From contig JANYLQ010000001.1 of NCBI GenBank assembly GCA_025363755.1, positions 1-64,000 on the forward strand: a DNA stretch of 64,000 nucleotides. The letters are read 5' to 3'. Under the pieces are notes generated by a model, which saw nothing but the letters and a program-made list of their open reading frames with translations, was not told the origin of the DNA and made no database searches. The number at the start of each line of letters is the position of its first letter. Within the stretch, counting starts at the first letter, position 1. The position numbers and the translations under genes are program-made. This stretch comes from Hyphomicrobiales bacterium. Lineage in GTDB: Bacteria > Pseudomonadota > Alphaproteobacteria > Rhizobiales > Aestuariivirgaceae. Below, piece by piece: positions 52,806 to 61,594 of the stretch.

Positions 52806-53144
52806 ATGAAATACATTATTGCTGTCATAAAACCCTTCAAGCTTGAAGAGGTGAGGGAGGCTTTGGGCGCAATTGGCGTTCAGGGGATTACAGTTACTGA
52901 GGTAAAAGGTCATGGTCGCCAGCGCGGCCATACGGAGTTTTACCGGGGTGCTGAATACGCTGTGAGCTTTGTACCGAAGCTCCGCATCGAAGTTGCCGTT
53001 GAACAAAGTCTCGCAGCCAAAGTTGTCGAGGCGATTCAGACCGCAGCCAAAACTGGCCAAATCGGTGATGGTAAAATTTTTGTACTCCCACTCGAGTCAG
53101 CAACCCGCGTGCGCACCGGTGAAACCGGCGCAGCAGCGCTTTGA
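52806..53144 (+). CDS. glnK: PII nitrogen-signal protein GlnK
   Basis: A 112-residue PII protein. The T-loop GHGRQRGHTEFYRGAEYAVSFVPK carries the uridylylation tyrosine Y51, and the B loop is TGQIGDGKIFVLPLESATRVRTGE. PII senses 2-oxoglutarate and ATP/ADP and, by blocking the ammonium channel, ties uptake to nitrogen state. ATG 52806 follows GAGAAAGG. AmtB follows 32 bases later, the classic pair, and the upstream sequence has a sigma-54-like promoter. Confidence 0.97.
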   Translation: MKYIIAVIKPFKLEEVREALGAIGVQGITVTEVKGHGRQRGHTEFYRGAEYAVSFVPKLRIEVAVEQSLAAKVVEAIQTAAKTGQIGDGKIFVLPLESATRVRTGETGAAAL

Positions 53145-53176
53145 TTTTTTTAAGAATTTCGGAAAGGAAAAATAAA

Positions 53177-54712
53177 ATGATAATGGCAAAACTGCCCAAA
53201 AGCCTGATGGCGCTGGGAACCGGCTTAGGGCTTGCGGCTCTTCTGCCCGCAACACAAGCCCTAGCGGCGGCAAGTGTGAATAAAGGTGATACGGCTTGGA
53301 TGTTGACTGCAACCGCCTTGGTCGTGTTAATGACGGTACCAGGCTTAGCGCTGTTTTACGGCGGCTTGGTGCGTTCGAAAAACGTGCTGTCTGTACTAAT
53401 GCAAGTAACTATCTGCTTCAGTTTAATCGCGGTCCTGTGGGTGTTGTTCGGTTATTCCCTTGCATTCACAAATGGTAGTGGTGCGACTGCCGGTTTCATT
53501 GGCGGTTTGTCGAAGTGGGGCCTGTTTGGCATCACCACAAATAGCATGGCGGCAACCTTTTCGAAGGAAACCTACATTCCAGAATATGTTTATGTCATTT
53601 TCCAGCTGACATTCGCAGCCATTACCCCGGCCTTGATCGTCGGTGCTTTTGCTGAGCGTATGAAATTTTCGGCTGTGTTGTTGTTTTTGACAATTTGGTT
53701 TTGCTTCTCATATCTCCCAATGGCCCATATGGTTTGGTGGTGGGCTGGCCCAGATGCTTACACTTTGAGTGCTGCAAACATCGATATGGTCAAAGCCAGT
53801 GTTGGTGATTCAGCGGCTGCAGATTTCTTGGCCAAATTGGCCGCCGCAACGACCGATGCCGACAAAGCGGGCGTTCTTTCAGCTTACAATGACGCAGTGA
53901 ACGCCGCCAATGGCTGGTTGTTCAACAAAGGTGCTATCGACTTTGCTGGTGGTTCAGTTGTGCATATCAATGCCGGTGTTGCCGGACTTGTTTGTGCATT
54001 GATGTTGGGTAAGCGCGTTGGTTTAAACAAAGAACCTATGGCTCCGCATAACTTGACAGTAACGCTTCTGGGCACTGGTTTGCTGATGTTTGGCTGGTTC
54101 GGCTTTAACGCAGGCTCAAACCTTGAAGCCAATGGTCTGACAGCTTTGGCTCTTCTAAACTCGATCTTGGGTGCATCTGCTGCAGCTCTAGCTTGGGTTG
54201 CTGTAGAGTGGATGGTGCGTGGTCATGCCAGTTTGCTGGGTGCGGCTTCGGGTATCGTTGCCGGTCTTGTGGCAATTACCCCAGCTTGCGGTTGGGTTGG
54301 CCCAATGGGTGCAATCGTAATCGGCGCGGCAGCGGGTGTTATCTGTCTGCTTGCTGTAATCTGGCTTAAAGCGAAGCTTGGTTATGACGATGCACTCGAT
54401 GTGTTCGGTGTACATGGCATTGGCGGCATCTTGGGCGCGTTGATGACAGGTATCTTTGTAAACCCTGCCCTTGGTGGTTCTGGTGTGACAAACTATCTGG
54501 CCGTTGATACATCATCGACTGTTGCTGAATACGTGTTCTCAGCTCAGATGACGGCGCAAATCTACGATATTTTTACAGCGATAATACTCTCGGGTGTTGT
54601 CAGCTTTATCGCATGTTTGATTTGCAAATACACAGTGGGCTTACGTGTTGATGAGCAATCTGAACGTGAAGGTTTGGATATTTCAAGCCACGGCGAACGC
54701 GCTTATTCATAA
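53177..54712 (+). CDS. amtB: Ammonium channel AmtB
   Basis: From ATG 53177, after GGAAAGGAAA, the protein has 511 residues. It shows a signal-like start (LMALGTGLGLAALLPATQALAA) and the helices of the Amt/Rh family: GDTAWMLTATALVVLMTVPGLALFYGGLVRSKN, PMAHMVWWWAG, GAIDFAGGSVVHINAG with the twin-His region later in DVFGVHGIGGILGALMTG. A long acidic-neutral loop (SVGDSAAADFLAKLAAATTD) is inserted near 210-240, a common alphaproteobacterial feature. GlnK closes the channel in nitrogen excess. Confidence 0.96.
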   Translation: MIMAKLPKSLMALGTGLGLAALLPATQALAAASVNKGDTAWMLTATALVVLMTVPGLALFYGGLVRSKNVLSVLMQVTICFSLIAVLWVLFGYSLAFTNGSGATAGFIGGLSKWGLFGITTNSMAATFSKETYIPEYVYVIFQLTFAAITPALIVGAFAERMKFSAVLLFLTIWFCFSYLPMAHMVWWWAGPDAYTLSAANIDMVKASVGDSAAADFLAKLAAATTDADKAGVLSAYNDAVNAANGWLFNKGAIDFAGGSVVHINAGVAGLVCALMLGKRVGLNKEPMAPHNLTVTLLGTGLLMFGWFGFNAGSNLEANGLTALALLNSILGASAAALAWVAVEWMVRGHASLLGAASGIVAGLVAITPACGWVGPMGAIVIGAAAGVICLLAVIWLKAKLGYDDALDVFGVHGIGGILGALMTGIFVNPALGGSGVTNYLAVDTSSTVAEYVFSAQMTAQIYDIFTAIILSGVVSFIACLICKYTVGLRVDEQSEREGLDISSHGERAYS

Positions 54713-54735
54713 GCAAGCAAGTCTCTGAACGAACC

Positions 54736-54767
54736 AAGCGCTTCCGATCAATTCGGGAGCGCTTTTT
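54736..54767 (+). terminator. Terminator after glnK-amtB
   Basis: AAGCGCTTCCGA (54736-54747) and TCGGGAGCGCTT (54753-54764) form a 12-base stem with a single G-T pair and a 5-base loop, followed by TTTTATTT. Confidence 0.88.
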
Positions 54768-54879
54768 ATTTGCGTAAAGTCGTAAATTTACGGTGCCTTA
54801 ACCCTATCCCTTCACACTAACATTAACCTTTTATTAGACCCCGCACAAAACGGGGTCTGTCAGCGTGTGGAGAATGGGC

Positions 54880-57393
54880 ATGGCTCTTAATCAATCAATC
54901 GAAACGGACGAAAATACTATCCCGGCGAGATTGAAACTGTTTCTCATTCGGCGCGGCTTTGAACTTACAGGCATCATCTGTTTTTTAATTATTGTGTCTA
55001 TCGGTGCTTCTTTAGCGAGTTGGTCTATTGCTGATCCTTCTTTCAATCATGCCACAGGCAGCCAGCCTACAAATTGGCTCGGCGCACCTGGGGCAATCAT
55101 TGCCGATCAGTTGATCCAGTATTTGGGGCTGGCCACCTTGCCACTTCTGTTCATTCCGCTGAAATGGGTAATGGGACTTTTTGACCACCAGATGCCTAGT
55201 GATTTCCGTCGCTCTGGTTTGAGTTGGATTGGTGCCACTATTTCATTTGGATGTTTATTGGCATGTTTTCCGGCTCCAAATTTCTGGCATTTGGCTAGCG
55301 GTATGGGTGGGAATTTAGGAGATGTTCTTTCAGGTCTATTTTTTTCAATCTTGGCTATTGGCATAAAAGGTTTTGTTGCCAAATCCCTCGTCGCTATTTT
55401 AGCCTTTGCCGCTTTTGTTTGGACATCAATGCAGGCTTTGGAGTTGGCCAGTATTCCAACGCTGTTGCCCACACCTCGTGCTAAAAAACCAACGCGCGTT
55501 TTGAGGACAGAGTTGCAAATGCGCACATCATGGGCGCAGACGCTATCGAATATTTGGACCGCAATTACAGCATCTCGCCCCAAGCCCAAAGTTAGGTCAG
55601 CAAGGTCTGCACAACAATCGTCGAACTCTGAGGATGTGCTCAGTCGGTTTGCACCACTTAGCCTCAAGAAATCACCAAAAGCAAAGCTTGGCAGAATTGA
55701 ACCATCTTTGGTCAGTGGTCACTCTGATGAAGAATTAATCGGAGACCCCGATGAGAACTTCGACGACGCATTGGAATTGATTGATGAAGATGAATTTGAA
55801 GAAGTGCCAGCTGCATCGAAAAAGTTAGCAACAAAACTAATTCTAAAATCAAAAACGAAGGCAGCTGCCAATCATTTTGAATTGCCTCCACTTACACTTC
55901 TGAGCGAACCAAAGAAAGCAGGGCGCCAGCCCGAATTTGCCCCAGAGTTTCTGGCCGAAAACGCTAGGCGACTTGAAGGCGTATTGGAAGACTTTGGTGT
56001 GCGTGGTCAAATCATCAATGTACGCCCCGGCCCTGTCGTAACACTTTATGAACTAGAACCAGCACCAGGCATCAAATCTTCGCGCGTGATCAGTTTGGCA
56101 GATGATATTGCAAGGTCAATGAGCGCTATTTCGGCACGTGTCGCCGTCGTGGCTGGCCGCAATGCCATTGGTATCGAATTGCCTAACCCAAAACGCGAAA
56201 CAGTTTATTTGCGCGAGTTGATGCAAACAGAAAGCTTCATAAACAACAATACAACGCTTGCTTTGGCATTGGGTAAAAATATCGGCGGCGAACCGATTTT
56301 CGCTGATCTCGCACGAATGCCGCATTTGCTGATTGCAGGTACGACGGGCTCGGGCAAGTCAGTGGGTATTAACACAATGATCCTCTCGCTTCTCTACCGC
56401 CTGCCGCCGGACAAATGTAAACTCATTATGATCGACCCCAAGATGCTCGAGCTTTCAGTTTACGAAGGAATCCCACATCTCTTGGCTCCAGTTGTTACCG
56501 ATCCTCGCAAAGCTGTTGTCGCTTTGAAATGGGCGGTTCGTGAAATGGAAGATCGCTATAAAAAAATGTCAAAGACAGGTGTTCGTAACGTCGATGGTTA
56601 CAACACCAAAATTACCCAGATGATTGCCAAGGGTGAGAAACTTTCGCGCACTGTACAAACCGGCTTTGAGCCAGACACGGGTAAGCCAATCTTCGAACAA
56701 GAAGATTTGGATCTGCAACCCATGCCATACATCGTGGTGATCATCGACGAAATGGCCGACTTGATGATGGTTGCAGGCAAAGACATTGAAGGTGCGGTTC
56801 AACGCTTGGCGCAAATGGCGCGTGCGGCCGGCATTCACGTCGTCATGGCCACTCAACGACCATCGGTTGACGTAATCACAGGCACAATTAAGGCAAACTT
56901 CCCAACCCGCATTTCATTCCAAGTGACTTCAAAAATCGACAGCCGGACAATTTTGGGTGAGCAGGGTGCTGAACAACTCTTAGGCCAAGGCGATATGCTT
57001 TATATGGCAGGCGGCGGGCGTATTTCACGTCTCCACGCGCCATTTGTGACTGACAGTGAAGTCGAGGAGATCGTCAATCACCTGAAGGCGCAAGGTCAAC
57101 CTGAATATGTTGAAGCTGTAACCGAAGAAGTCGACGAAGACGAGATGAGCGGTGAGGGCAGTGGCATGGCTGGTGCTATCGGCAGTTCGGGAGATGAGCT
57201 GTACGACCAAGCTGTTGCCGTGGTTCTACGCGACAAAAAGGTTTCGACCAGCTACGTCCAGCGTCGTTTGCAAGTTGGCTACAACAAGGCCGCTAGCCTG
57301 ATTGAACGCATGGAAAAAGAGGGCCTTATTTCAGCCGCAAATGCGACTGGTAAACGTGAAATTCTAGTTCCAGGAGACAGCGCACGGGTTTAG
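54880..57393 (+). CDS. ftsK: DNA translocase FtsK
   Basis: A protein of 837 residues from ATG 54880, 7 bases after GGAG. The N-terminal 200 residues hold four membrane helices (FELTGIICFLIIVSIGASLASWS and later ones). A charged linker (DEELIGDPDENFDDALELIDEDEFEE) leads to the alpha-beta motor with Walker A AGTTGSGKSVGINTM and Walker B YIVVIIDEMADLMMV. The C-terminal gamma winged helix (DELYDQAVAVVLRDKKVSTSYVQRRLQVGYNKAASLIERMEKEGLI) reads KOPS sequences. It pumps chromosome ends across the septum. The ftsK-lolA-xthA order is typical of the clade. Confidence 0.97.
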   Translation: MALNQSIETDENTIPARLKLFLIRRGFELTGIICFLIIVSIGASLASWSIADPSFNHATGSQPTNWLGAPGAIIADQLIQYLGLATLPLLFIPLKWVMGLFDHQMPSDFRRSGLSWIGATISFGCLLACFPAPNFWHLASGMGGNLGDVLSGLFFSILAIGIKGFVAKSLVAILAFAAFVWTSMQALELASIPTLLPTPRAKKPTRVLRTELQMRTSWAQTLSNIWTAITASRPKPKVRSARSAQQSSNSEDVLSRFAPLSLKKSPKAKLGRIEPSLVSGHSDEELIGDPDENFDDALELIDEDEFEEVPAASKKLATKLILKSKTKAAANHFELPPLTLLSEPKKAGRQPEFAPEFLAENARRLEGVLEDFGVRGQIINVRPGPVVTLYELEPAPGIKSSRVISLADDIARSMSAISARVAVVAGRNAIGIELPNPKRETVYLRELMQTESFINNNTTLALALGKNIGGEPIFADLARMPHLLIAGTTGSGKSVGINTMILSLLYRLPPDKCKLIMIDPKMLELSVYEGIPHLLAPVVTDPRKAVVALKWAVREMEDRYKKMSKTGVRNVDGYNTKITQMIAKGEKLSRTVQTGFEPDTGKPIFEQEDLDLQPMPYIVVIIDEMADLMMVAGKDIEGAVQRLAQMARAAGIHVVMATQRPSVDVITGTIKANFPTRISFQVTSKIDSRTILGEQGAEQLLGQGDMLYMAGGGRISRLHAPFVTDSEVEEIVNHLKAQGQPEYVEAVTEEVDEDEMSGEGSGMAGAIGSSGDELYDQAVAVVLRDKKVSTSYVQRRLQVGYNKAASLIERMEKEGLISAANATGKREILVPGDSARV

Positions 57394-57482
57394 ACCAATT
57401 CTCGCCGTAAAACGGCCCGCTTGTGGGGCTAGTGGTACATGAACTATAGCAATGGCGTAAGGTTCAAGAGATTCGAAAGTTG

Positions 57483-58136
57483 ATGATGACCAAATTTTTT
57501 AAACTTCTAAGTTCCGCTCTCGTAATGATTGGTTTGATGGTGTCGTCACCGATTTTGATGGCGGCTCAAAAATACCCAAGCGTCAGTTTAAGCGCTGACC
57601 AAAAGCGCTCACTGCAAAAAATCAACGCTTTCATGAATAGCTACCAGAGCTTGAAGAGCGATTTTACTCAGATAAGCTCTAAAGGCCAAACGGCCCAAGG
57701 CACTCTATTAATTAGCAAGCCCGGTAAACTACGGTTCGAATATGCACCACCAAATCCGATGCTGATTGTCTCAGATGGTAAGTGGTTGACGATCAAGAAC
57801 CGCGTCAAAGAAAAGGGTGATCAGTTCCCTCTATCGGCTACTCCATTGCGCTTGGTCGTTTCGCCGCAGGTTGATCTGGCAGCTGAAACTGATGTGATTG
57901 GCTTTGAAAGCAAAGACGGTATTACCAGCATATCTTTGGCTGATCGCAAGAGCTCGTTGGGTGGTTATATCGTTTTAGTGTTCGACGAACAACGTAACCA
58001 GCTGCAACAGTGGATTATTGTCGATGGTAAGGATCGTCGTACTACAGTGCAGCTTGCTAACATTGAAACTGGCGGGAGGTTTGATCCCAAACTCTTCATC
58101 GGAAAAATTGACCGTCCTGAGGGGAAGCAGAATTAA
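57483..58136 (+). CDS. lolA: Outer-membrane lipoprotein carrier LolA
   Basis: A protein of 217 residues from ATG 57483 with a signal peptide (KLLSSALVMIGLMVSSPILMAAQ). The LolA fold follows: NAFMNSYQSLKSDFTQISSKGQTAQGTLLISKPGKLRFEYAPPNPMLIVSDGKWL, then LAAETDVIGFESKDGITSISLADRKSSLGGYIVLVFDEQRNQLQQWIIVDGKDRRTTVQLANI. It ferries lipoproteins from LolCDE to the outer membrane. The downstream terminator overlaps the start of xthA. Confidence 0.95.
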   Translation: MMTKFFKLLSSALVMIGLMVSSPILMAAQKYPSVSLSADQKRSLQKINAFMNSYQSLKSDFTQISSKGQTAQGTLLISKPGKLRFEYAPPNPMLIVSDGKWLTIKNRVKEKGDQFPLSATPLRLVVSPQVDLAAETDVIGFESKDGITSISLADRKSSLGGYIVLVFDEQRNQLQQWIIVDGKDRRTTVQLANIETGGRFDPKLFIGKIDRPEGKQN

Positions 58137-58173
58137 GCTTTAGTTTTTTAAATTCTATCCTTGCTCCTGTTTG

Positions 58174-58203
58174 AAGCTCATGCCATTTGTTTGGCATGAG
58201 CTT
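58174..58203 (+). terminator. Hairpin between lolA and xthA that contains the xthA start codon
   Basis: AAGCTCATGCCA (58174-58185) and TGGCATGAGCTT (58192-58203) form a perfect 12-base stem around the loop TTTGTT, followed by a short T-run. The ATG at 58196-58198 lies inside the right arm, so folding would hide the xthA start and no Shine-Dalgarno sequence is free before it. Confidence 0.85.
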
Positions 58204-59011
58204 TTCAATTGCAACTTGGAATATAAACTCGGTTCGCCTTCGCATTGGCTTGGTACAACGCCTTTTGTCTGAGGCAAAGCCGGATGTCTTGTGCTTGCAG
58301 GAAACCAAATGTCCCCAAGGCCAATTTCCATCAGGTCCTCTGAGTGATTTGGGCTATACCCATATCGCTGAGTTTGGTCAGAAGGGCTATCACGGTGTTG
58401 CGATTGTTTCGCGTATCCCCTTTAACACTCAACACTCGCGCGATTTTTGTAATAAGGGCGACAGCCGCCACGTCAGCGTACGCTTTGAAGGCGAAAAGCC
58501 ATTTCTGTTGCATAATTTATACGTACCTGCCGGCGGAGACGAGCCTGATCCCGAAATCAACGAAAAGTTTGCACATAAGATTGCCTTTATTGATGAGATG
58601 GAAGAGTGGTCAAAAGCTGATGCAATGCCGAAAGGTTATGGTGCAATTGCCGTCGGCGATTTGAACATTGCACCGCTCGAGAACGACGTATGGTCGCACC
58701 GTGAGCTTTTAAAAGTTGTAAGCCATACGCCGATTGAAGTTGAAGGCTTTGGCCGCATCCAAAAGGCCGGAGACTGGCAGGACGTCATGCGCAATCATAT
58801 TCCTGCTGCCAAAAAACTCTACACTTGGTGGAGCTACCGCGCCAAGGATTGGGAATCGTCCGACCGTGGACGCAGATTGGACCATATTTGGGCCACTAAA
58901 GACATTTCGGATCGCTGCACCAGTATTGAAGTGCTGCGCCACGTGCGCAATTGGCCACAGCCTTCCGACCATGTGCCTGTCGTGGCAAAATTCGATTTCA
59001 ATATAATTTAA
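58196..59011 (+). CDS. xthA: Exodeoxyribonuclease III
   Basis: A protein of 271 residues from ATG 58196 (MSFSIATWNINSVRLRIGL), a typical family start. Metal and catalytic motifs are visible: LQETKCPQGQFP, the HGVAIVSRIP segment, VGDLNIAPLENDVWSH, and WGRRLDHIWATKDI-like region ending in WPQPSDHVPVVAKFDF with the catalytic Asp-His. It repairs abasic sites and oxidised ends. A longer TTG start at 58187 is possible but adds only three residues. The start lies within a hairpin. Confidence 0.96.
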   Translation: MSFSIATWNINSVRLRIGLVQRLLSEAKPDVLCLQETKCPQGQFPSGPLSDLGYTHIAEFGQKGYHGVAIVSRIPFNTQHSRDFCNKGDSRHVSVRFEGEKPFLLHNLYVPAGGDEPDPEINEKFAHKIAFIDEMEEWSKADAMPKGYGAIAVGDLNIAPLENDVWSHRELLKVVSHTPIEVEGFGRIQKAGDWQDVMRNHIPAAKKLYTWWSYRAKDWESSDRGRRLDHIWATKDISDRCTSIEVLRHVRNWPQPSDHVPVVAKFDFNII

Positions 59012-59472
59012 AGATCGGAAAATTTTCGGGCTTTAGTTAGCAACACCCGCACAGATTCATACTCGCGCACTGAGTTCACAAGTTTCTCAGATAGATTATG
59101 CAGCACAACACGGCCAAACTCTGGATATTCTTTGGCTACGCGTAAGAACAATTCATGGCTGATACGAGCGGTTGATACAATGTCGAGAGCCTTAGCTGTG
59201 AGCGTGCTGGGATTACCGCCAATCATAGCAACTTCACCAAGCAGCGATCCGGGCTCAGCACGACCGATGCTCTGGCCAGATCTCCGCAAATCAACACTTC
59301 CGTTTAATACAAAAAATGCTGCACGCACCTTTTTATCTTCAGTAAGTATCTCTTCACCGATTGAGAATTCCTGGCGGTCGGCCGCAAAGGCCATGATCTG
59401 CAAAGGCACAGATTCGCATTCCCTAAAAATTGGGATTTGGCGCAATGTTTCAGCATCTGCCCGAACACTCAT
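59008..59472 (-). CDS. Cyclic nucleotide-binding domain protein
   Basis: A 154-residue protein made of one cNMP-binding domain: LRQIPIFRECESVPLQIMAFAADRQEFSIGEEILTEDKKVRAAFFVLNGSVDLRRSGQSIGRAEPGSLLGEVAMIGGNPSTLTAKALDIVSTARIS. The phosphate-binding cassette region (GSLLGEVAMIGGNPSTLTAKA) is only partly conserved, since the usual Arg is replaced, so ligand binding is uncertain. No helix-turn-helix follows, unlike Crp. It lies next to the response regulator gene in the same direction. Confidence 0.9.
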   Translation of the reverse strand: MSVRADAETLRQIPIFRECESVPLQIMAFAADRQEFSIGEEILTEDKKVRAAFFVLNGSVDLRRSGQSIGRAEPGSLLGEVAMIGGNPSTLTAKALDIVSTARISHELFLRVAKEYPEFGRVVLHNLSEKLVNSVREYESVRVLLTKARKFSDL

Positions 59473-59531
59473 GCCCGATTTTGCCCCTTTAGCGAATCAA
59501 CACTCTCTTTGACTGCGATTGGTGGTTTAAA

Positions 59532-60218
59532 TCAAGGGACGAGCTTATAGCCGCCACCTTCTGTCACCAGAATCTCTGCATGAGCAGGGTCGCGCTCAAT
59601 CTTCTGCCTAAGGCGATAAATATGCGTTTCAAGGGTATGGGTCGAAACACCAGCATTATAGCCCCAGACATCTTGGAGCAATGTTTCGCGGCTCATGCTT
59701 TGTTCGCCCGAGCGATAAAGGAACTTAATGATTGAAGTTTCTTTTTCGGTCAGCCTGATTTTTTTGTTATCATCACGAATTAGAACTTTGCTGGCAGGTT
59801 TAAAGACATAAGGTCCGATTTGGAAAACCGCGTCCTCGCTATGCTCATGCTGGCGCAAGTGCGACCTTATGCGGGCCAAGAGAACGGCAAATCGGAAAGG
59901 CTTGGTCACGTAATCATTGGCCCCGGAATCGAGGCCCAAAATTGTATCAGAGTCCGAACCTTGCGCAGTAAGCATCACGATTGGCCCTTTAAAGCCATTA
60001 CGACGCATAATTTTACAGGCTTCACGTCCATCCATATCAGGCAGATTGACGTCAAGAATGACGATATCCGCATGATCAGCTTTGAGAGATTTAACACCAG
60101 CCGTCGCTGTTGCCGAATCCGTCACCACGAATTCGTCATGCAGGCTGAACTGTTCTTTCAGCGTCTCACGCAGCGTATCATCATCATCAACAATTAGGAT
60201 CTTCTTGGTTGTAGACAT
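59532..60218 (-). CDS. OmpR-family response regulator
   Basis: A 228-residue two-domain regulator. The receiver domain has the acidic pair DDDD at 11-14, phospho-acceptor D56 in VILDVNLPDMDG, and K in DYVTKPF. The C-terminal winged helix (KIRLTEKETSIIKFLYRSGEQSMSRETLLQDVWGYN to HTLETHIYRLRQKIERDPA) binds DNA. No histidine kinase gene is adjacent, so it is an orphan here. The same regulator beside a single cNMP-binding protein and xthA is found in related genomes. Confidence 0.93.
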   Translation of the reverse strand: MSTTKKILIVDDDDTLRETLKEQFSLHDEFVVTDSATATAGVKSLKADHADIVILDVNLPDMDGREACKIMRRNGFKGPIVMLTAQGSDSDTILGLDSGANDYVTKPFRFAVLLARIRSHLRQHEHSEDAVFQIGPYVFKPASKVLIRDDNKKIRLTEKETSIIKFLYRSGEQSMSRETLLQDVWGYNAGVSTHTLETHIYRLRQKIERDPAHAEILVTEGGGYKLVP

Positions 60219-60304
60219 TTTTCTAATCTCGCAGTTTCAAATCGGAGTGAAATTCATGTTATGCTCAATGCCCGAAGCAGGTCAGGCGGACAACACAACT
60301 CACC

Positions 60305-60838
60305 GTGAGCAAAATCATAACACATCTTCACATTCGCGCGATTAACGCGTGTTCAAGTCGGGGCATCTTAACACTAGGGGCCACGAGGTTTCCATGCCGA
60401 TTAGGGAATACGGGGCGGCGCTTCCGCAAACGCGAAGGCGATGGGGCCAGTCCCGTGGGTGTATTTAGACTGGAACAGCTTTATTACCGTTCAGACAAGA
60501 TGGTGCGACCAAAAACAAGGCTGAAATCACGTTCTCTTTCAAAAACAGACGGTTGGTGCGACGCTCCAAGCCATTTTGCCTATAATCGCCTCGTACCATT
60601 ACCATTTAGCGCAAGTCATGAAGCACTTTGGCGGAGTGATGACGCTTACGATCTCGTGATTTCAACCAGCCACAATCAGCGCCCTCGCATTAGAGGTTTT
60701 GGTAGTGCAATTTTCTTGCACGTTACAAATGGAACGAAAGGCACGGAAGGCTGCATCGCTCTCTCGAAAAAACATTTGCGCATGGTGCTTGCGCGCTGCA
60801 CCAAGGATACTCGTCTCTCAATCTGGCCTAACTCGTAA
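60305..60838 (+). CDS. L,D-transpeptidase (YkuD) family protein
   Basis: A 177-residue protein. The catalytic motif is complete: [20 protein letters not shown] with H139 and C150, preceded by [28 protein letters not shown]-transpeptidases cross-link or anchor peptidoglycan. This branch lacks a clear signal peptide, so its location is uncertain. The start at GTG 60305 has no good ribosome site. The 3' end overlaps the convergent yggS by 11 bases. Confidence 0.9.
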   Translation: MSKIITHLHIRAINACSSRGILTLGATRFPCRLGNTGRRFRKREGDGASPVGVFRLEQLYYRSDKMVRPKTRLKSRSLSKTDGWCDAPSHFAYNRLVPLPFSASHEALWRSDDAYDLVISTSHNQRPRIRGFGSAIFLHVTNGTKGTEGCIALSKKHLRMVLARCTKDTRLSIWPNS

Positions 60839-61508
60839 CAGCCTTCGGCCTGGTTCCGAAAATCGCTGATCCAACCCGCACGCAAGTAGCGCCTTCTTCA
60901 ATAGCGGCCTCAAAATCACCACTCATACCCATAGACAGGACGGGAAGTTGGTAGGTCTGAGCCATACCTTTGAGCGTTTTAAAATGTAATCTTGGATCAT
61001 CTTCAACGGGCGGAATGCACATTAGTCCCTGAATATGAAAGGCAAACTGTCCACGGCACAGATTCATGAATTGCTCCAACTCTTCGGGAAGGACACCAGC
61101 TTTTTGAGCTTCACGCCCCGTATTTACCTGCACCAGCAATTTAGTGTCGACTGACTGTTTTTGGATTTCTTTGGAAAGTGCCAAAACAAGTTTGGGCCGA
61201 TCAACAGTTTGAATAACGTCGAACAATTGAACGGCCTCAGATACTTTGTTGCTCTGGAGCGGACCAATCAGATGAAGTTCAATGCCCGGATATTTCAGGC
61301 GTAATTCTGGCCATTTTTTCTGAGCCTCTTGCACGCGGTTTTCCCCAAAAACCCGGTGGCCACTCTCCAAGATTGGAATAATATCTTCTGCATCAAAGGT
61401 CTTGCTGACAGCAATTAGTGTCACCTCAGACGGCACGCGCTCAGCCTTGATCGCCGCTTTTGCGATACGCTCTTTAACCAAAGCCAGTTGATTTTGTGAT
61501 TGGGTCAT
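60828..61508 (-). CDS. yggS: PLP homeostasis protein YggS
   Basis: A protein of 226 residues from ATG 61508. The family fold is plain: [36 protein letters not shown] with the PLP-bound lysine, [48 protein letters not shown], and [30 protein letters not shown] at the C-terminus. It buffers pyridoxal phosphate. It is divergent from leuS, 86 bases away. Confidence 0.96.
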   Translation of the reverse strand: MTQSQNQLALVKERIAKAAIKAERVPSEVTLIAVSKTFDAEDIIPILESGHRVFGENRVQEAQKKWPELRLKYPGIELHLIGPLQSNKVSEAVQLFDVIQTVDRPKLVLALSKEIQKQSVDTKLLVQVNTGREAQKAGVLPEELEQFMNLCRGQFAFHIQGLMCIPPVEDDPRLHFKTLKGMAQTYQLPVLSMGMSGDFEAAIEEGATCVRVGSAIFGTRPKAVTS

Positions 61509-61594
61509 TTGATCCGTCCTTATGACCACGCTTGCAGCACTTTTCAAGGACTGGTACGTGGATGCAATTGATTTTGATTTAGAAGGAATTTGGC

